Source of the DNA: Rhynchopus sp. YZ270_cl-10
Taxonomy: Eukaryota > Euglenozoa > Diplonemea > Diplonemida > Diplonemidae
NCBI GenBank assembly: GCA_964035575.1
Contig: OZ037853.1
Coordinates: 404,501-468,500 of the forward strand
Reading direction: 5' to 3'
Length of the DNA stretch: 64,000 nt
Shown here: positions 1 through 9,975 of the stretch, one piece after another
Layout: each line of letters begins with the position of its first letter
Position numbering within the stretch: the first letter of the stretch is position 1
Notes under the pieces: generated by a model
Databases searched by the model: none
Told to the model about the DNA's origin: nothing
The model's input: only the letters and a program-made list of their open reading frames with translations
Program-made: the position numbers and the translations under genes

Positions 1-180
1 CCCTCGCGGGCCGATAATGGCGATGTTGTAGTGCTTCACACAGTCAATCCCGCACCTCCTCTGCACGTCCGCCCTTGATTCTGGGGTTGTGTCAGGCTTC
101 GGTGCCGCAGGAGGCTTCTGGAACAGAGTGTACAACGCCTTAGCAACAACGACACCAATCATTGACGCTACTGCACCCAT
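1..180 (-). CDS. IRG-like GTPase, N-terminal part only (copy 1, cut by window edge)
   Basis: Reading from the ATG at 180 leftwards gives 60 codons that run open to base 1. Residues from about 32 on (TPESRADVQRRCGIDCVKHY and then NIAIIGPRG) match the neighbouring complete gene at 6409-7059, and the sequence stops inside the P-loop (GPRGVGKSS in the complete copy). The first 30 residues differ: this copy has a longer, more hydrophobic N terminus (MIGVVVAKALYTLF) than the complete copy, which could be a membrane-binding segment, as some IRG proteins bind membranes; that is inference. The 5' flank (181-419) is nearly the same as that of the complete copy, so the two genes are duplicates. Function, if like the family, would be GTP-dependent action at membranes. 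Confidence 0.75.
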   Translation of the reverse strand, partial: MGAVASMIGVVVAKALYTLFQKPPAAPKPDTTPESRADVQRRCGIDCVKHYNIAIIGPRG

Positions 181-419
181 TTTTTATTTCTGTTTTCTGT
201 TTTCTGCTTTCTGTTTTGTATTTCTGACTCGGTGGGGACGTGTGTGCGTGAGGGGGCCCGGAACAAACGAGAACCCGAAGCTTGAAAGTGCTCTCCGAGA
301 AGGAGCACAGACTGTACGGAATCCTTAAACACTGTGTGTGTTTCCGGGAAACAAAGGCGTACAACATCGGTTCCCTACACGGACAGTGTCATCACAATAA
401 CAAAAAAAGGGGGAGAGGG
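181..419 (-). repeat. Duplicated 5' flank of the IRG-like genes (copy 1)
   Basis: About 235 bases starting with a T-rich stretch just upstream of the ATG match 7060-7290 with few changes. It should hold the 5' UTR and promoter of copy 1. No TATA box could be chosen with confidence. The match ends in a G-rich run (about 405-419). Confidence 0.8.
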
Positions 420-620
420 GTGGGGGAGGTAGAGGTGGGACCCGGGGGGGTGATAGCGCAGTTTTATTTTTCCTTTCTGCATTTATGCCTGCCTAATCAG
501 CTACTGGGCAACGGGGACGGGAGGGGAGATTTTGCGTTGTTGCAGGAAAATGAAAGGTGCAGTCTCAACAAGCAAACAAAAAAACAGCAAAAATTGAAAC
601 CGCACCCTACTTTTTTCCTT
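420..620. other. Intergenic, nothing recognised
   Basis: G-rich then mixed sequence between the IRG-like promoter and the first piggyBac terminus. No coding or repeat signal seen. Confidence 0.5.
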
Positions 621-902
621 TTAACCCTTTAAGGACCGTTCAGGTTTTTGGATTTTGGGGGTCAACTCTCCCCCGGCAGTAAAATATTAAGAGATAATTT
701 TTTTTGACCAAATCTGGCGGCATTTGAAAGATTTTGCACAAATCTTTCCAACGGAATCAAAAAATCGAAAAATCGAAAATCAACTATTTTTTTAGAGTGG
801 TGCGAGCCTTTTATTTTTGAGAATTTTTCCGAACAAAAAATTTTTTTGATAAACTCCCCGACATTATTTCAACTCGAAAACGGCGTATTTTGAAAGATCT
901 GT

Positions 903-1376
903 TCAAAATCTTTGAAAATAAAAAAAAATTCGATAAAAAAGTCGGAGTAGAAATTTTCTGAAACAGCTGCACAAGGTTAGCAGCAATATTGGAATACATG
1001 AGTTGTGAACGATTTGCCCTAAACACGTGTATATCTGTAAGAAAAAGTACAAAAAGTGATCAAACCTCTTCCCATTCCTCACCTTCCCTCTCTTTGGACC
1101 TTCTGGAGTATCCGGAAGCGTCACAAAAGGCAATGCCCGTGTTCCCGGCGTTGCCGATGCTCGCGTTGTCCTCCTGTTCTCAGCAATAAGCTGCTTCGCC
1201 AGTTCACACTTGAACACACTAAGCGACACCTTCTTTTGCTGAGAGCGTTGCAGAGGGAGAAGGCATTCTGCGCGACACTTCCAAGAAATACCAAAACACT
1301 TTCGGTACCAAACTTTAGTCTTGAAGTACCGGCAGGCTAGTGCCATGCGCTGGTCCGACCGATCGATCCCTCCCAT
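903..1376 (-). pseudogene. piggyBac transposase fragment (C-terminal third of the catalytic domain)
   Basis: The 157-residue open frame starts with MGGIDRSDQR, the hallmark of the piggyBac DDE domain (family consensus MGGVDxxDQ), preceded in frame by FNSC, like the family's YNxx. It continues with FKTKVWYRKCFGISW, matching the family's KxxKKWWxRxFFxxxD region. Only this segment is left; the N-terminal catalytic aspartates are missing, so the element cannot make its own transposase. It lies inside element A, near its left end. Confidence 0.8.
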
Positions 1377-1594
1377 GCAGGAGTTGAAGACATGCCGAAG
1401 ACATTATCCAGTAGGTGAAAATGGGGGGAATCCCAAAAGTGAAATGGTACCCCTAACCTCTCCTGTTGATGAGGCTGACAGGGTATGTCAAAATAAATTT
1501 ATTTTTGCTTCTTTGGAAAGATTTGTCATAAAATCTTCCCAAAGAACCAAAAATCAATTAGAAATATGCAGTTGTCACCCTCTAATTTTTTTTT

Positions 1595-3843
1595 GGGAAA
1601 TATTCATATTGGAACCGAAACTTTGGGGAACCGGTCATTTCGGAACCGGGAACCGGTTCCCTGGTTCCCGTGTGGTTCCCCGTTACTGGGTACTGGGCAC
1701 TGGGTACTGGGTACTGGGTACTGGGTACTGGGTACTGGGTACTGGGTACTGGGTACTGGGTACTGGGTACTGGGTACTGGGTACTGGGTACTGGGTACTG
1801 GGTACTGGGTACTGGGTACTGGGTACTGGGTACTGGGTACTGGGTACTGGGTACTGGGTACTGGGTACTGGGTACTGGGTACTGGGTACTGGGTACTGGG
1901 TACTGGGTACTGGGTACTGGGTACTGGGTACTGGGTACTGGGTACTGGGTACTGGGTACTGGGTACTGGGTACTGGCCAGAGAAGGCACCTTGACAGCTT
2001 ACAGGTTACGGTGAAGATAAGGTATGTAAATATGTTTAACTTTCAGTTACTTGTGTAGATTCAACAAGACGTCCAGTGGTTTGCGGTATTTTTTTAGTGT
2101 CTGTTTTAGTGTGAGTTTTGAAAAGGTTCTGTAGTACAACGCTTTCGTACGCCGTGTTTCACCACTTTTTTCATTAACCTAACTACTTCTACGTTTGTAC
2201 ACCATAACTTAATCACACCCCACATTTATACAGGATCGTGAAATATGACTGTATCTGCGATTGCGATGAAAGAAGCTTCGCCTCGTCCGACATTCAACAA
2301 CTCAAAATTCAACCGGTGTTCACCCGCATCAGTCTATTCTGGTTTGCGGGTGAAATACCTGGGGGTGGAAGGGTGGGGGGAACATTTTGTCAGTCACTGC
2401 TATAGCCATTTAACCCAGGGAGCATAGCTAGTGCAAGAAATTCGACTTTGGAAACCTTCCGGAAAGTCTGTCCTCTGCTTGCGGAGGACTAGACACAAGA
2501 AAATATTGCGTTCCCCCAGAAAACCAGTGCACATTTCACACTCCTTGTGGGTGGTCTTGTTGCCTTTTCGTCATAGTAATTTTGGCCCAGGCATGCTCTT
2601 GAAGCATGGCAATTTAGTGTGTATGGGGCAGGGTGTTGTTTTGTTCTGAATTCTCTTTGTTATAACATCTAAGTCAATCGCGGGTGGTGGTTTGTGTAGC
2701 GTGAGGCACTCTTTTTAGCAAACTTCCTGCGGCTGCTAAAGTGTTATTTCTTCGGATTTAACAACGTACAGCGTAACATAGTGGTTTAGCCTGGTCGACA
2801 CAACCTTTGATAGATACGGGATAACCAACCCCCTTCGACCCCTCGTGGGTTCACTGAACAAGCCCTAGTGGTAGTTAAACGCGATTGACATTTACATTCC
2901 TAGAGATGAAAGAACAAGATAACACTTCTGTACCCGCGCATCAAAATTGTGGAAAACTTTGCACCCCAAACACCCTCAACAACGCCCGCCAAAAGGCGCC
3001 CCTTGTTGCTGGGAGTTGTTCTCATGTTTGATACCTGCACAGCGGGCATTCCTCTGAGTCCAACGCATGTTTGGCCTGTCTGCGGCGTTGTACTTCAGGT
3101 GCACGAAGACAGGGTCTGGTGGTAAATTTTGCGTAGTACTGCGACGTGGTACTGCGTGGGTCTGGGAATTTGGGTACCTGGGTACAGGAAATTTGTTGTG
3201 GAAGACATCAACCACCATGCATTAAGGAGGGTAAGACAGTGTTCGCAGTTTCTACCTGATAGCATTACAACATTTAACTTCTCCACGGGGGTCTTGGGCC
3301 GTTCACTCGGTTCTACCTTGACTACCGGAAGATATTCTTGAGGCCTTTTTGGTCTCTAGAATATCCGGTCTTCCCGAACGGAGGCACACTTTGTGTGTTA
3401 CTACGACCTGGCAATTTCCAGCAGTAGGTTAAGTAATCTTTCTTGTAAATTGTTGGATCATTATCTCCTCAGTGCATGCATGCCCCACGTGACTGGACAC
3501 TTTTGTGTTTGTCATGTGGAGCTGTGGTTGCTCTTTCACGACTTTTTTCCTGTTCCTGGGTACCTGTTCCTGGACCTGGGTACCTGGGTACCTGGGGAAC
3601 CAGGGAACCAGGGAACCGGTTCCCTGGTTCCCCCTGTACGGTTCCCGGGAACCACAGGGGGAACCTTAGGGGAACCACAGGGGAACCACAGGGGGAACCA
3701 CACGGGAACCAGGGAACTGGTTCCCGGGAACCAGTTCCCTGGTTCCCCCCGTATGGTTCCCGGGAACCGGTTCCCGGTTCCCCGGTTCCCGGTTCCGAAA
3801 TGACCGGTTCCCCAAAGTTCTGGTTCCAATATGAATATTTCCC
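1595..3843. mobile_element. Nested element C with about 60-bp terminal inverted repeats
   Basis: The left end GGGAAATATTCATATTGGAA is mirrored at 3824-3843 and the match carries on inward for about 60 bases, rich in GGGAACC and GGTTCCC heptamers. Both ends lie in T-runs, so a T-rich target duplication is possible. Inside are a heptamer minisatellite (1683-1976) and about 1.4 kb (1990-3450) that recurs in inverted orientation at 23.1-24.9 kb. On the minus strand near 2940-3218 there are Cys-rich codons ending in a CLGCKVFHNF-like string, which may be a remnant of a piggyBac C-terminal zinc-binding region (weak). Confidence 0.7.
1683..1976 (+). repeat. TGGGTAC heptamer minisatellite, about 41 copies
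   Basis: Almost perfect tandem array of the 7-mer TACTGGG, with one variant unit (gggcactggg) near the left end. The unit has no stop codon in any frame, so it reads as VLGTGYW in three frames on this strand and as a PSTQYPV-type repeat on the other. The bordering GGGAACC sequences are one-base relatives of the unit. Confidence 0.97.
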
Positions 3844-4102
3844 TTTTTTTTTTTGCAATTCGAAGTGCCCCCAAACCGTAAAAATCCGGAAAATCCCAAC
3901 AAAAGTGAAATAGTACCCCAAGTCTCTCCTGTCGGTGAAGGTGCCGGGGGGTGTCAAAAAAAATCAAAACTTGCGTATTTTGAAAGATTTGCAACAAATC
4001 TTTCCAAAGAAGAAAAAATCGATTTGAAATATGAAGTAGACATATCCTTAGGTATTTACGTGACCTTGAAGTGGCAATGGATTGCCTATGGTCCTTAAAG
4101 GG

Positions 4103-5648
4103 TTAACCCTTTAAGGACCAGAGGGGACATATATGTCCACGCAACCACCTAAATTGGCTTCCACTAGGACTTTTTGAAGATTTTTTTTTTTAAGGGCACG
4201 GTAATTTTTATTTTTGGTAAGCGTCTGCGTGCGTACTTTTTTTTTGAGATTCCAGGGAAAAAAATTATGCAGAAAAAAAAATTATAAAGGGGGTCCCTCA
4301 ATAACTCAACAATGTATTTTAGGTAAAAAATGTACATTTTTCAGCACAAATTGACCCCATCACAGCACACACAGACTCCTGAGAGCCGAAATCAAAAAAA
4401 TTTCCCCCCGATTTTTTGTGGGCAAAAATTGGTGGGAAAATATTTTTGGTGCCTGTATTTCCCCTACTGTAATTTTCCTTTATAATTTTTTTCACCACTC
4501 ATGATTTTTTTTACTGCATAATTTTTTTTTGCGTGCGTGCGTACTTTTTTTTGAGAAGTGGTCTGACGCTTACCAAGAAAAAAAATTACCGTGCCCTAAT
4601 GAGAAGATTTTGTGCGAAATCTTTCAAAAGACGCAAGATTCGATTTTTTTTGACGCTCTCATCCCCTCTCATCCACACCCGGCATTATCACATAATAGGG
4701 TATTTTGGGTCATTTTTTTGGGAATAATGTACCAGTCTGACGCGCTTGAGTCATGAGAGGATTCAAACTTTGGTGTGCAGGGAACCATTTTGTACGGTCT
4801 TCAGAACGAAACTAAAATAATGGAAAATACCCGCGACTGGGCAAAGTAACACGCGTAGTTGCAGTTCCTGACCCTGAACTGGATGTGCCTCTTCTCCGTG
4901 TATTTATTGCATTTTGTCTTTTGAGGGACATTGTACAAAAAATCTATATCAACACGGTCAAGGTACAGAGACACTGGCAGGAGGGTGTTGGTCGACAACT
5001 TCTTCTTGCTTGGGAAACAGGCGTCTGAAAACAGATTACCGTATTCGTAAATATGTTCGACCGTAAATATGTTCGACCGTAATAAAGTTCGTCATTTTCC
5101 GGATTTTTCGGGAAGTTCGACACTTTTAAAAGTTTTTACGGTCGAACATATTTACGAATACGGTACATGTGCGTGGGATGCGGCGTTCACCTTTGTTCAG
5201 CACCATGCCAAGTTGGCCAAAAGTCCCAAAAGCCCCAACTTTTGTACTGTCCAACCTCTGTACAATTACGGTATATGTAGTTGGTTGGTACCTTCTCTCC
5301 ATGCAGTGAGACATTATCTACTAGGACTTTTTGATCGATTTTTTTTTTCTTTTGAAAGATTTTGAACCGATCTTTCAAATAAAGCCATTTTCGAAAACCG
5401 AAAAAACAGGTGCGCAGCCGGAATAATTTTTTTCTTCAAAATTTTCAGAAAAAAATATCAGCTCCCCTCAATTTTCCATTTTCCATTTTTCTCATTTTAT
5501 TTCGATTTCTGCTCCATTTGAAAGATCTGCTCAAAATCTTTCAATTGCGGCCAGGTACGATCAAAAATATGCATCGGATCTCATTTTACCTATGGGAGAG
5601 AAGATCCTAGCAAATCGAAAAAATCGGTCGTGGTCCATAAAGGGTTAA
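4103..5648. mobile_element. Non-autonomous piggyBac-type element B
   Basis: Starts TTAACCCTTTAAGGACCA and ends TGGTCCATAAAGGGTTAA (5645-5648 is the outer TTAA). It abuts element A and shares its TTAA. There is no coding sequence. The same element occurs inverted at 29545-30959 (B'). It contains several short hairpins with GAAAGAT and ATCTTTC arms (about 4597, 5355, 5518), like those of element A. A 125-bp MITE is nested at 5039-5163. Confidence 0.85.
5039..5163. mobile_element. 125-bp palindromic MITE with TA target duplication
   Basis: Termini CCGTATTCGTAAATATGTTC and its mirror at 5144-5163, flanked by TA on each side (5037-5038 and 5164-5165). Element B' at 30.0 kb keeps the empty site (gattacat in the B orientation), which fixes the borders and the TA duplication. 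This fits a Tc1/mariner-type MITE. Confidence 0.88.
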
Positions 5649-6408
5649 TGTTTTTCCCCCACCCCCACAAACAATAAAGCAATAAAAACAATAAAGACAA
5701 ACCCGCAAAGTGGTGAAACGCACACACCTCGACCTGTCGGTGAAATGTGGCTCTACTCCAACCCGCCCCGGATTAGAAAAATGGAAACAGGATGGAAGTA
5801 AGGTACGGTGTTCGATTTCCTTTTAGCATTGCATGTAATCATACAATAAAAGAAACAACCCACGCAGACTGGGGAGTTGGATACTTCTCGCATAAAAAAG
5901 CAACCATGCAACAGTTTGCCCCTCACCAACAACCTCTGTGAGCGTTTCACAGATGTGAACGCAGCTAGAAAAGGGAAAACTCGCAGTATGCGACAAGGAA
6001 ACACTGAAGCAAAAAACACAAAATTGGGAGGGAGGGAGGGAGGGAGGAAAACGAAAAAAATTTTCTTCACAGTAACAAAGTGTGAGGAAGAAGAAAAGAA
6101 AGCGAATAAAAACGAAGAAACAGTGTTTTTTTTGAATGTGATGTTGTTGTTGGGGTGAGGAGAATAAAACAGTTCCAAGAAAAGCTCCTGCGTCGGTTTT
6201 CATTTTGTTAAAAAAAAACAGCAACAACAAAAGAAACAACCCACACAGACTGGGGAGTTGGATACTTCTCGCATAAAAAAGCAACCATGCAACAGTTTGC
6301 TCCTCACCAACAACCTCTGTGAGCGTTTCACAGATGTGAACGCAGCTGGAAAAGGGAAAACAACATTTCTCATTTTTTTTGGTTTTTGTTTTTATGAAGG
6401 GGCGCTTT
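5649..6408. repeat. Region 3' of the IRG-like gene with a 130-bp direct repeat
   Basis: Bases 5849-5981 and 6229-6361 are near-identical (gactggggagttggatactt and flanking sequence), separated by A-, G- and T-rich filler. As both lie downstream of a minus-strand IRG gene, they may be duplicated 3' flanks, one left by a lost or partial gene copy. A short stretch at 5711-5745 recurs at 24600-24630. No gene seen. Confidence 0.75.
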
Positions 6409-7059
6409 TCATCCTGCACGCGGGAAGCGCAGCTGCACCTTCTGGTGGATCCACGTCAGCACCTCACCTTCATCGAACGAAGCCACCCCCTTCCCAAACT
6501 TCTTCATGCTCACACAAAGCCCTGCACGGAACCCGTCTCCCTGCAGGCCACGCTGTTCACCTGCAGCGATAGCACGGATCTTCGTGTGAGCGTCACGGTC
6601 GCTCAGGTCCTCGTCATCAATCAGGGCGTCAACGGCCTGGTCGCACTTCGACCGCACCACACAGTAAGGGAGGCCTTGTGCTTTGAAGTGCTTCAGGAAC
6701 GCAGGCAAATATTCCGGGACGGCGTCGTTGTACAGCACCACGATTGCATCAAAACCAATCAATCCAAACTTGTCTGCGTATGTGTCAACAGGGAAGTTCT
6801 TAGTCCCACAGCCAGGGACGTCCCACATCTTCAGGTTGCCTTCCACCTGGTAGCGCGCCATGGTCATTGTGGTTTCACCTGCGCCAACTGCCGCCACCTT
6901 CGAACCCGCAATCGCGTTGATTGTGGAGGACTTTCCAACCCCTCGCGGGCCGATAATGGCGATGTTGTAGTGCTTCACACAGTCAATCCCGCACCTCCTC
7001 TGCACGTCCGCCCTTGATTCTGGGGTTGCCGCAGGAACTTGTGACGCTACTCCACCCAT
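6409..7059 (-). CDS. IRG-like GTPase (immunity-related GTPase family)
   Basis: A 216-residue intronless protein. The P-loop GPRGVGKSS lies at about residues 38-46, the G3 motif DVPGCG at about 79-84, and a G4-like RSKCD at about 137-141. Between them, FPVDTYADKFGLIGFDAIVV and the YCVVRSKCD strand follow the pattern of IRG proteins (F-P-x-D-T-Y, then V-R-T-K-x-D) more closely than Ras or dynamin. IRG proteins are GTPases that act on vacuole or pathogen membranes in animals; the role here is unknown. At 216 residues it lacks most of the C-terminal helical domain of animal IRGs, so it may be a short form. The second gene copy lies at the window's left end with a near-identical 5' flank. Confidence 0.8.
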   Translation of the reverse strand: MGGVASQVPAATPESRADVQRRCGIDCVKHYNIAIIGPRGVGKSSTINAIAGSKVAAVGAGETTMTMARYQVEGNLKMWDVPGCGTKNFPVDTYADKFGLIGFDAIVVLYNDAVPEYLPAFLKHFKAQGLPYCVVRSKCDQAVDALIDDEDLSDRDAHTKIRAIAAGEQRGLQGDGFRAGLCVSMKKFGKGVASFDEGEVLTWIHQKVQLRFPRAG

Positions 7060-7290
7060 TTTTTATTTCTGTTTTCTGCTTTCTGTTTTGTATTTCTGAC
7101 TCGGTGGGGACGTGTGTGCGTGAGGGGGCCCGGAACAAACGAGAACCCGAAGCTTGAAAGTGCTCTCCGAGAAGGAGCACAGACTGTACGGAATCCTTAA
7201 ACACTGTGTGTGTTTCCGGGAAACAAAGACGTACAACATCGGTTCCCTACACGGACAGTGTCATCACAATAACAAAAAAGGGGGGAGGGG
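7060..7290 (-). promoter_or_regulatory. 5' flank of the IRG-like gene (duplicate of 181-419)
   Basis: The match to 181-419 covers the whole block from the ATG to a G-rich run. Conservation of this flank, while the first 30 codons differ between the two genes, suggests recent duplication with replacement at the N terminus, or regulatory constraint. Confidence 0.6.
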
Positions 7291-7789
7291 TGCAGTCTGC
7301 AGACTAAGGATTGGGGGATCGGGTAAGTAAGTAATTAAATGGCTAGTCTGCACGGGGTTTCGTAACAAACAACAATACAGGCGAAAACGCCGTTATTTGC
7401 ATTTTTGAGCCAATCCCAGTCAGTGGTGGAGTCAATCTGGAAAAATGGACAAAATTTTAACGACTTAAATTTTGGACAATATGAGCCCGGTCACTAATAG
7501 CTGGGGCCGATTTTCGGCCAAAAATTTCCTCAAAATTCGGGTTTGTAATATTGACTTCACCTTCGGTTACCCTACAGGGGGGGGGACCGCACAGGGGGTC
7601 GTATTGTCTTCACAAAAAGTGAAATAAATTTTTTTTGCAACATAGAAACTCGTTTCCCGTGGAAAACTAGACACATACCCACCCCAAAAATGTTCGGAGG
7701 ATCCAATGAAACCATTTTTTTTACACTTTGGTGGGCTCAGAAATACCAAAAATGGGGAAAATTAGTGAAAAATGGACTTTTCCCCCAAG
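7291..7789. other. Intergenic; about 90 bp recurs inverted at 9.3 kb
   Basis: No gene seen. About 7440-7525 matches the reverse complement of about 9290-9380, inside the MITE at 8818-9572, so part of this stretch is probably a relic of the same element family. Confidence 0.55.
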
Positions 7790-9740
7790 ATGTGCACGAA
7801 TGTGAGCTGCGCGGGGTACCACAGCAGGTTATCGATCCATGCCTTCCGTTTTGATCACAGGTGTCGGTATGGATGGGACGAACGGAGGGACGCTCGATAC
7901 AGAACCGGCGTCGTTGGTTGTGTTGATGACGTTTAATGCCAGCCTGACAATTAACCTTCAGCGAAGGCGTTGTGAGGGACGTTTCGCCATTTTGGGGTAT
8001 TTGAAAAATGTTTGTTTGTTTGTTTATTTGGACAGAGCTTTGTGTTCTGTTCACTACGGTGTTGTAGACCTGAAGTCAGAGAGGCCATCTGGGGGGGTTT
8101 GAAAATGTTTTCTGTATGTTTTGAAAGTGCTTTGTGCTCTGTTTAATTTTGCTTGATACTTTGTAGACGTGGGGTTGGAGAGGAAGGGCGCGTTGCTTTG
8201 TATGCGAGACCACGCTGTTTGTTTTGTATTGCAGTGCACTGTAGTGCTTTGAAAGTTACGAGGAAGGTGCGCTTCTTTGTGAGATAGCGGCTCAGGCCAT
8301 CTGGGGGGGAGGGATTGGGTAACCCAACACATTTAACAATAAAAAAAAGGGGGAAGGGGTGCATATGTATTTATTCTCCTTGCGGGGTATTTGTGTTTTT
8401 TTCATTTTTTTTTGGATTTGTTTTGTTTTTTGTTTGAAAACTTGGAAAAATCACGTGTCGCAACAGAATATATCCACGCCACGCCCACCCTCCGCCCAGC
8501 TTACTTCCATTTCGCGGTCTACGTTGAGATGTCCTACTCCCGCTACCGCTCGTCAGTCAACGAAACGGGTATAATTGGAACACAAGGGAGCAAATCCTTG
8601 TGCGAAGTAAGTGACTCGGGTTTTGTTTTTTTAATTGCTTTCTTTTTTTTATCACTGTGTGTGCTTTTTTCCAACACAGAGAGAACCAAAATGGTTGGTT
8701 CTCTCTGGATTGCTTTGGCTTTTGTATGGTTGTTTGTTTGCCGGAAAAAGGCAGGAAAAAGGGAGAGGGGAAAGCGCGGTTTTGATCTCGAATCTCAAAA
8801 AGGGGGGGAGAGGAGCGGGAAGGTATATAAAACATTTTGGCGGACATTGTCCGACCCCCCCCCACCCCCCCACGGACCAGATTTTTGGCGGACATTTTTT
8901 TTTTTTTTTTTTTTTTTTTGGTCTGAAAATTGCGGACATTTTGTGTTTTTTCACCGGGGTTGTACACGATTTTGACCAAAGATTTATAAAAACTCGTCCA
9001 TTTCGGCAAATTGACCCCACCACACAATGGACGGATTCCGAAAATGCAAATGACAGTGTTTTCGCGTATTTTCATGGTTTCAGCATCAGGGAGAGAAAAT
9101 CTGGGTAATGTGGGATTTACCTTGGCCCCTTTACCTTACACTCATTTTGACCAAAACCAAGAACTTGGCCACTTCGGCAAATTGACCCCACCACAGCGCG
9201 GAGAGATTCCGGAAATGCCAATCGCGGCATGTTTTGGGCCTGAAAACCCACTGTTTTTCCAGGGGAAATTTTTTGATTTCAGCAGCATTTGTTGGCCGAA
9301 AATGGGCCCACCAATTAGTGACCGGGCTCATATTTTCAAAAATTTAAGTGGTCAAAAAATTGTCCAATTTTCAACATCGACCCCACCACTTTCTGGACGG
9401 ATTCCGGAAATGCCAAAAAACTGTGTTTTGGGTCACGAATCCGCGCCATGTCACCCAAAAACCAGCGGGAAAAAAAAAAAAAAAAAAAAAAAAATGTCCG
9501 ACCCCCCCCCCACCCCCCCGCCTCCAAAAAATTATGCGGAAATTGTCCGCCAAAATGTTTTATATACCTTCCCAGCAATCCAACAAAAAAAAAATGAGGG
9601 GGAAAGGGAGGGGAGGAAAAAGTTGAAAGTGCAACAACACCTCACCGTTTATCGGCGGACGCAGAGCACTGGTTTAAAAAAAAAAAAAAACTTGAAATAC
9701 AAAGCCTTGTCGTGGCGGTGTGTTTTCAAAGCGGTAAATA
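7790..9740 (+). repeat. Segmental duplication block, copy 1 (partner 11262-14260)
   Basis: 7790-8390 matches 11262-11880, 8690-8817 matches 13937-14070, and 9573-9740 matches about 14070-14245, all in the same order and orientation. Each copy has its own later insertions: the 755-bp MITE here, and several items in copy 2. Both copies share a frame of 87 codons (7839-8102 and 11317-11580), which I take as a by-product of the recent duplication and not as a gene. Confidence 0.85.
8818..9572. mobile_element. 755-bp MITE-like element with long terminal inverted repeats
   Basis: The left end GGAAGGTATATAAAACATTT continues as TGGCGGACA and is mirrored at 9544-9572. Further inward both arms hold GTCCGAC, a C/G-rich run and a poly(T)/poly(A) tract. 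The duplicated block at 14.05 kb lacks the insertion and gives the approximate empty site. No target duplication could be fixed. No coding capacity. Confidence 0.82.
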
Positions 9741-9828
9741 TAAAAGAAGGGGACTGTCGCTATTGTGTTCGTGTCTTGCACTAAACGCGCTTTGTGCACA
9801 CCCTGGCCAGCCGCCTGTCGCCGTCGCA

Positions 9829-9893
9829 TAAGACACCCCTGCCCGCCCGCAGCCGCTGCAGCAGCGTTTCCAGCTCTGGTGCCTGCAGTGCTT
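9829..9893 (-). repeat. Conserved 3' block of the Ubl-LRR family (first of 8 copies)
   Basis: CACCCCTGCCCGCCCGCAGC followed by a GCTGCAGC palindrome and tttccagctctg. Copies lie about 80-150 bases beyond the stop codons of the family genes and orphan fragments: near 33716, 42358, 43914, 49815 (shorter), 51727, 52105 and 56676. It is better conserved than the gene tails that precede it. Confidence 0.85.
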
Positions 9894-9975
9894 TGCGGGA
9901 GGAGTGGCCTGTGAGGGTGTGCGTCGTGCAGCTTCGAGGTCGCAGTGCGCAGCTGGCGGCGTCACTCTGCGTGTC

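Larger units (their letters stand above)
621..4106. mobile_element. piggyBac-type DNA transposon A, degenerate, with nested insertion
   Basis: It begins TTAACCCTTTAAGGACC at 621 and ends with the inverted form GGTCCTTAAAGGGTTAA at 4090-4106, so it is flanked by TTAA on both sides, the target duplication of piggyBac. A transposase fragment on the minus strand (903-1376) confirms the family. A second element (1595-3843) with its own inverted termini is nested inside. Near both ends are short hairpins pairing GAAAGATTTG-like with CAAATCTTTC-like sequence (about 729, 887, 1515, 3985). The right-hand TTAA is shared with element B, which starts at 4103. Confidence 0.85.

Noticed and set aside
7839-8102. 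87-codon frame shared with 11317-11580
   Set aside because: The near-identity is explained by the duplication of the whole block; no domain and no coding bias seen.
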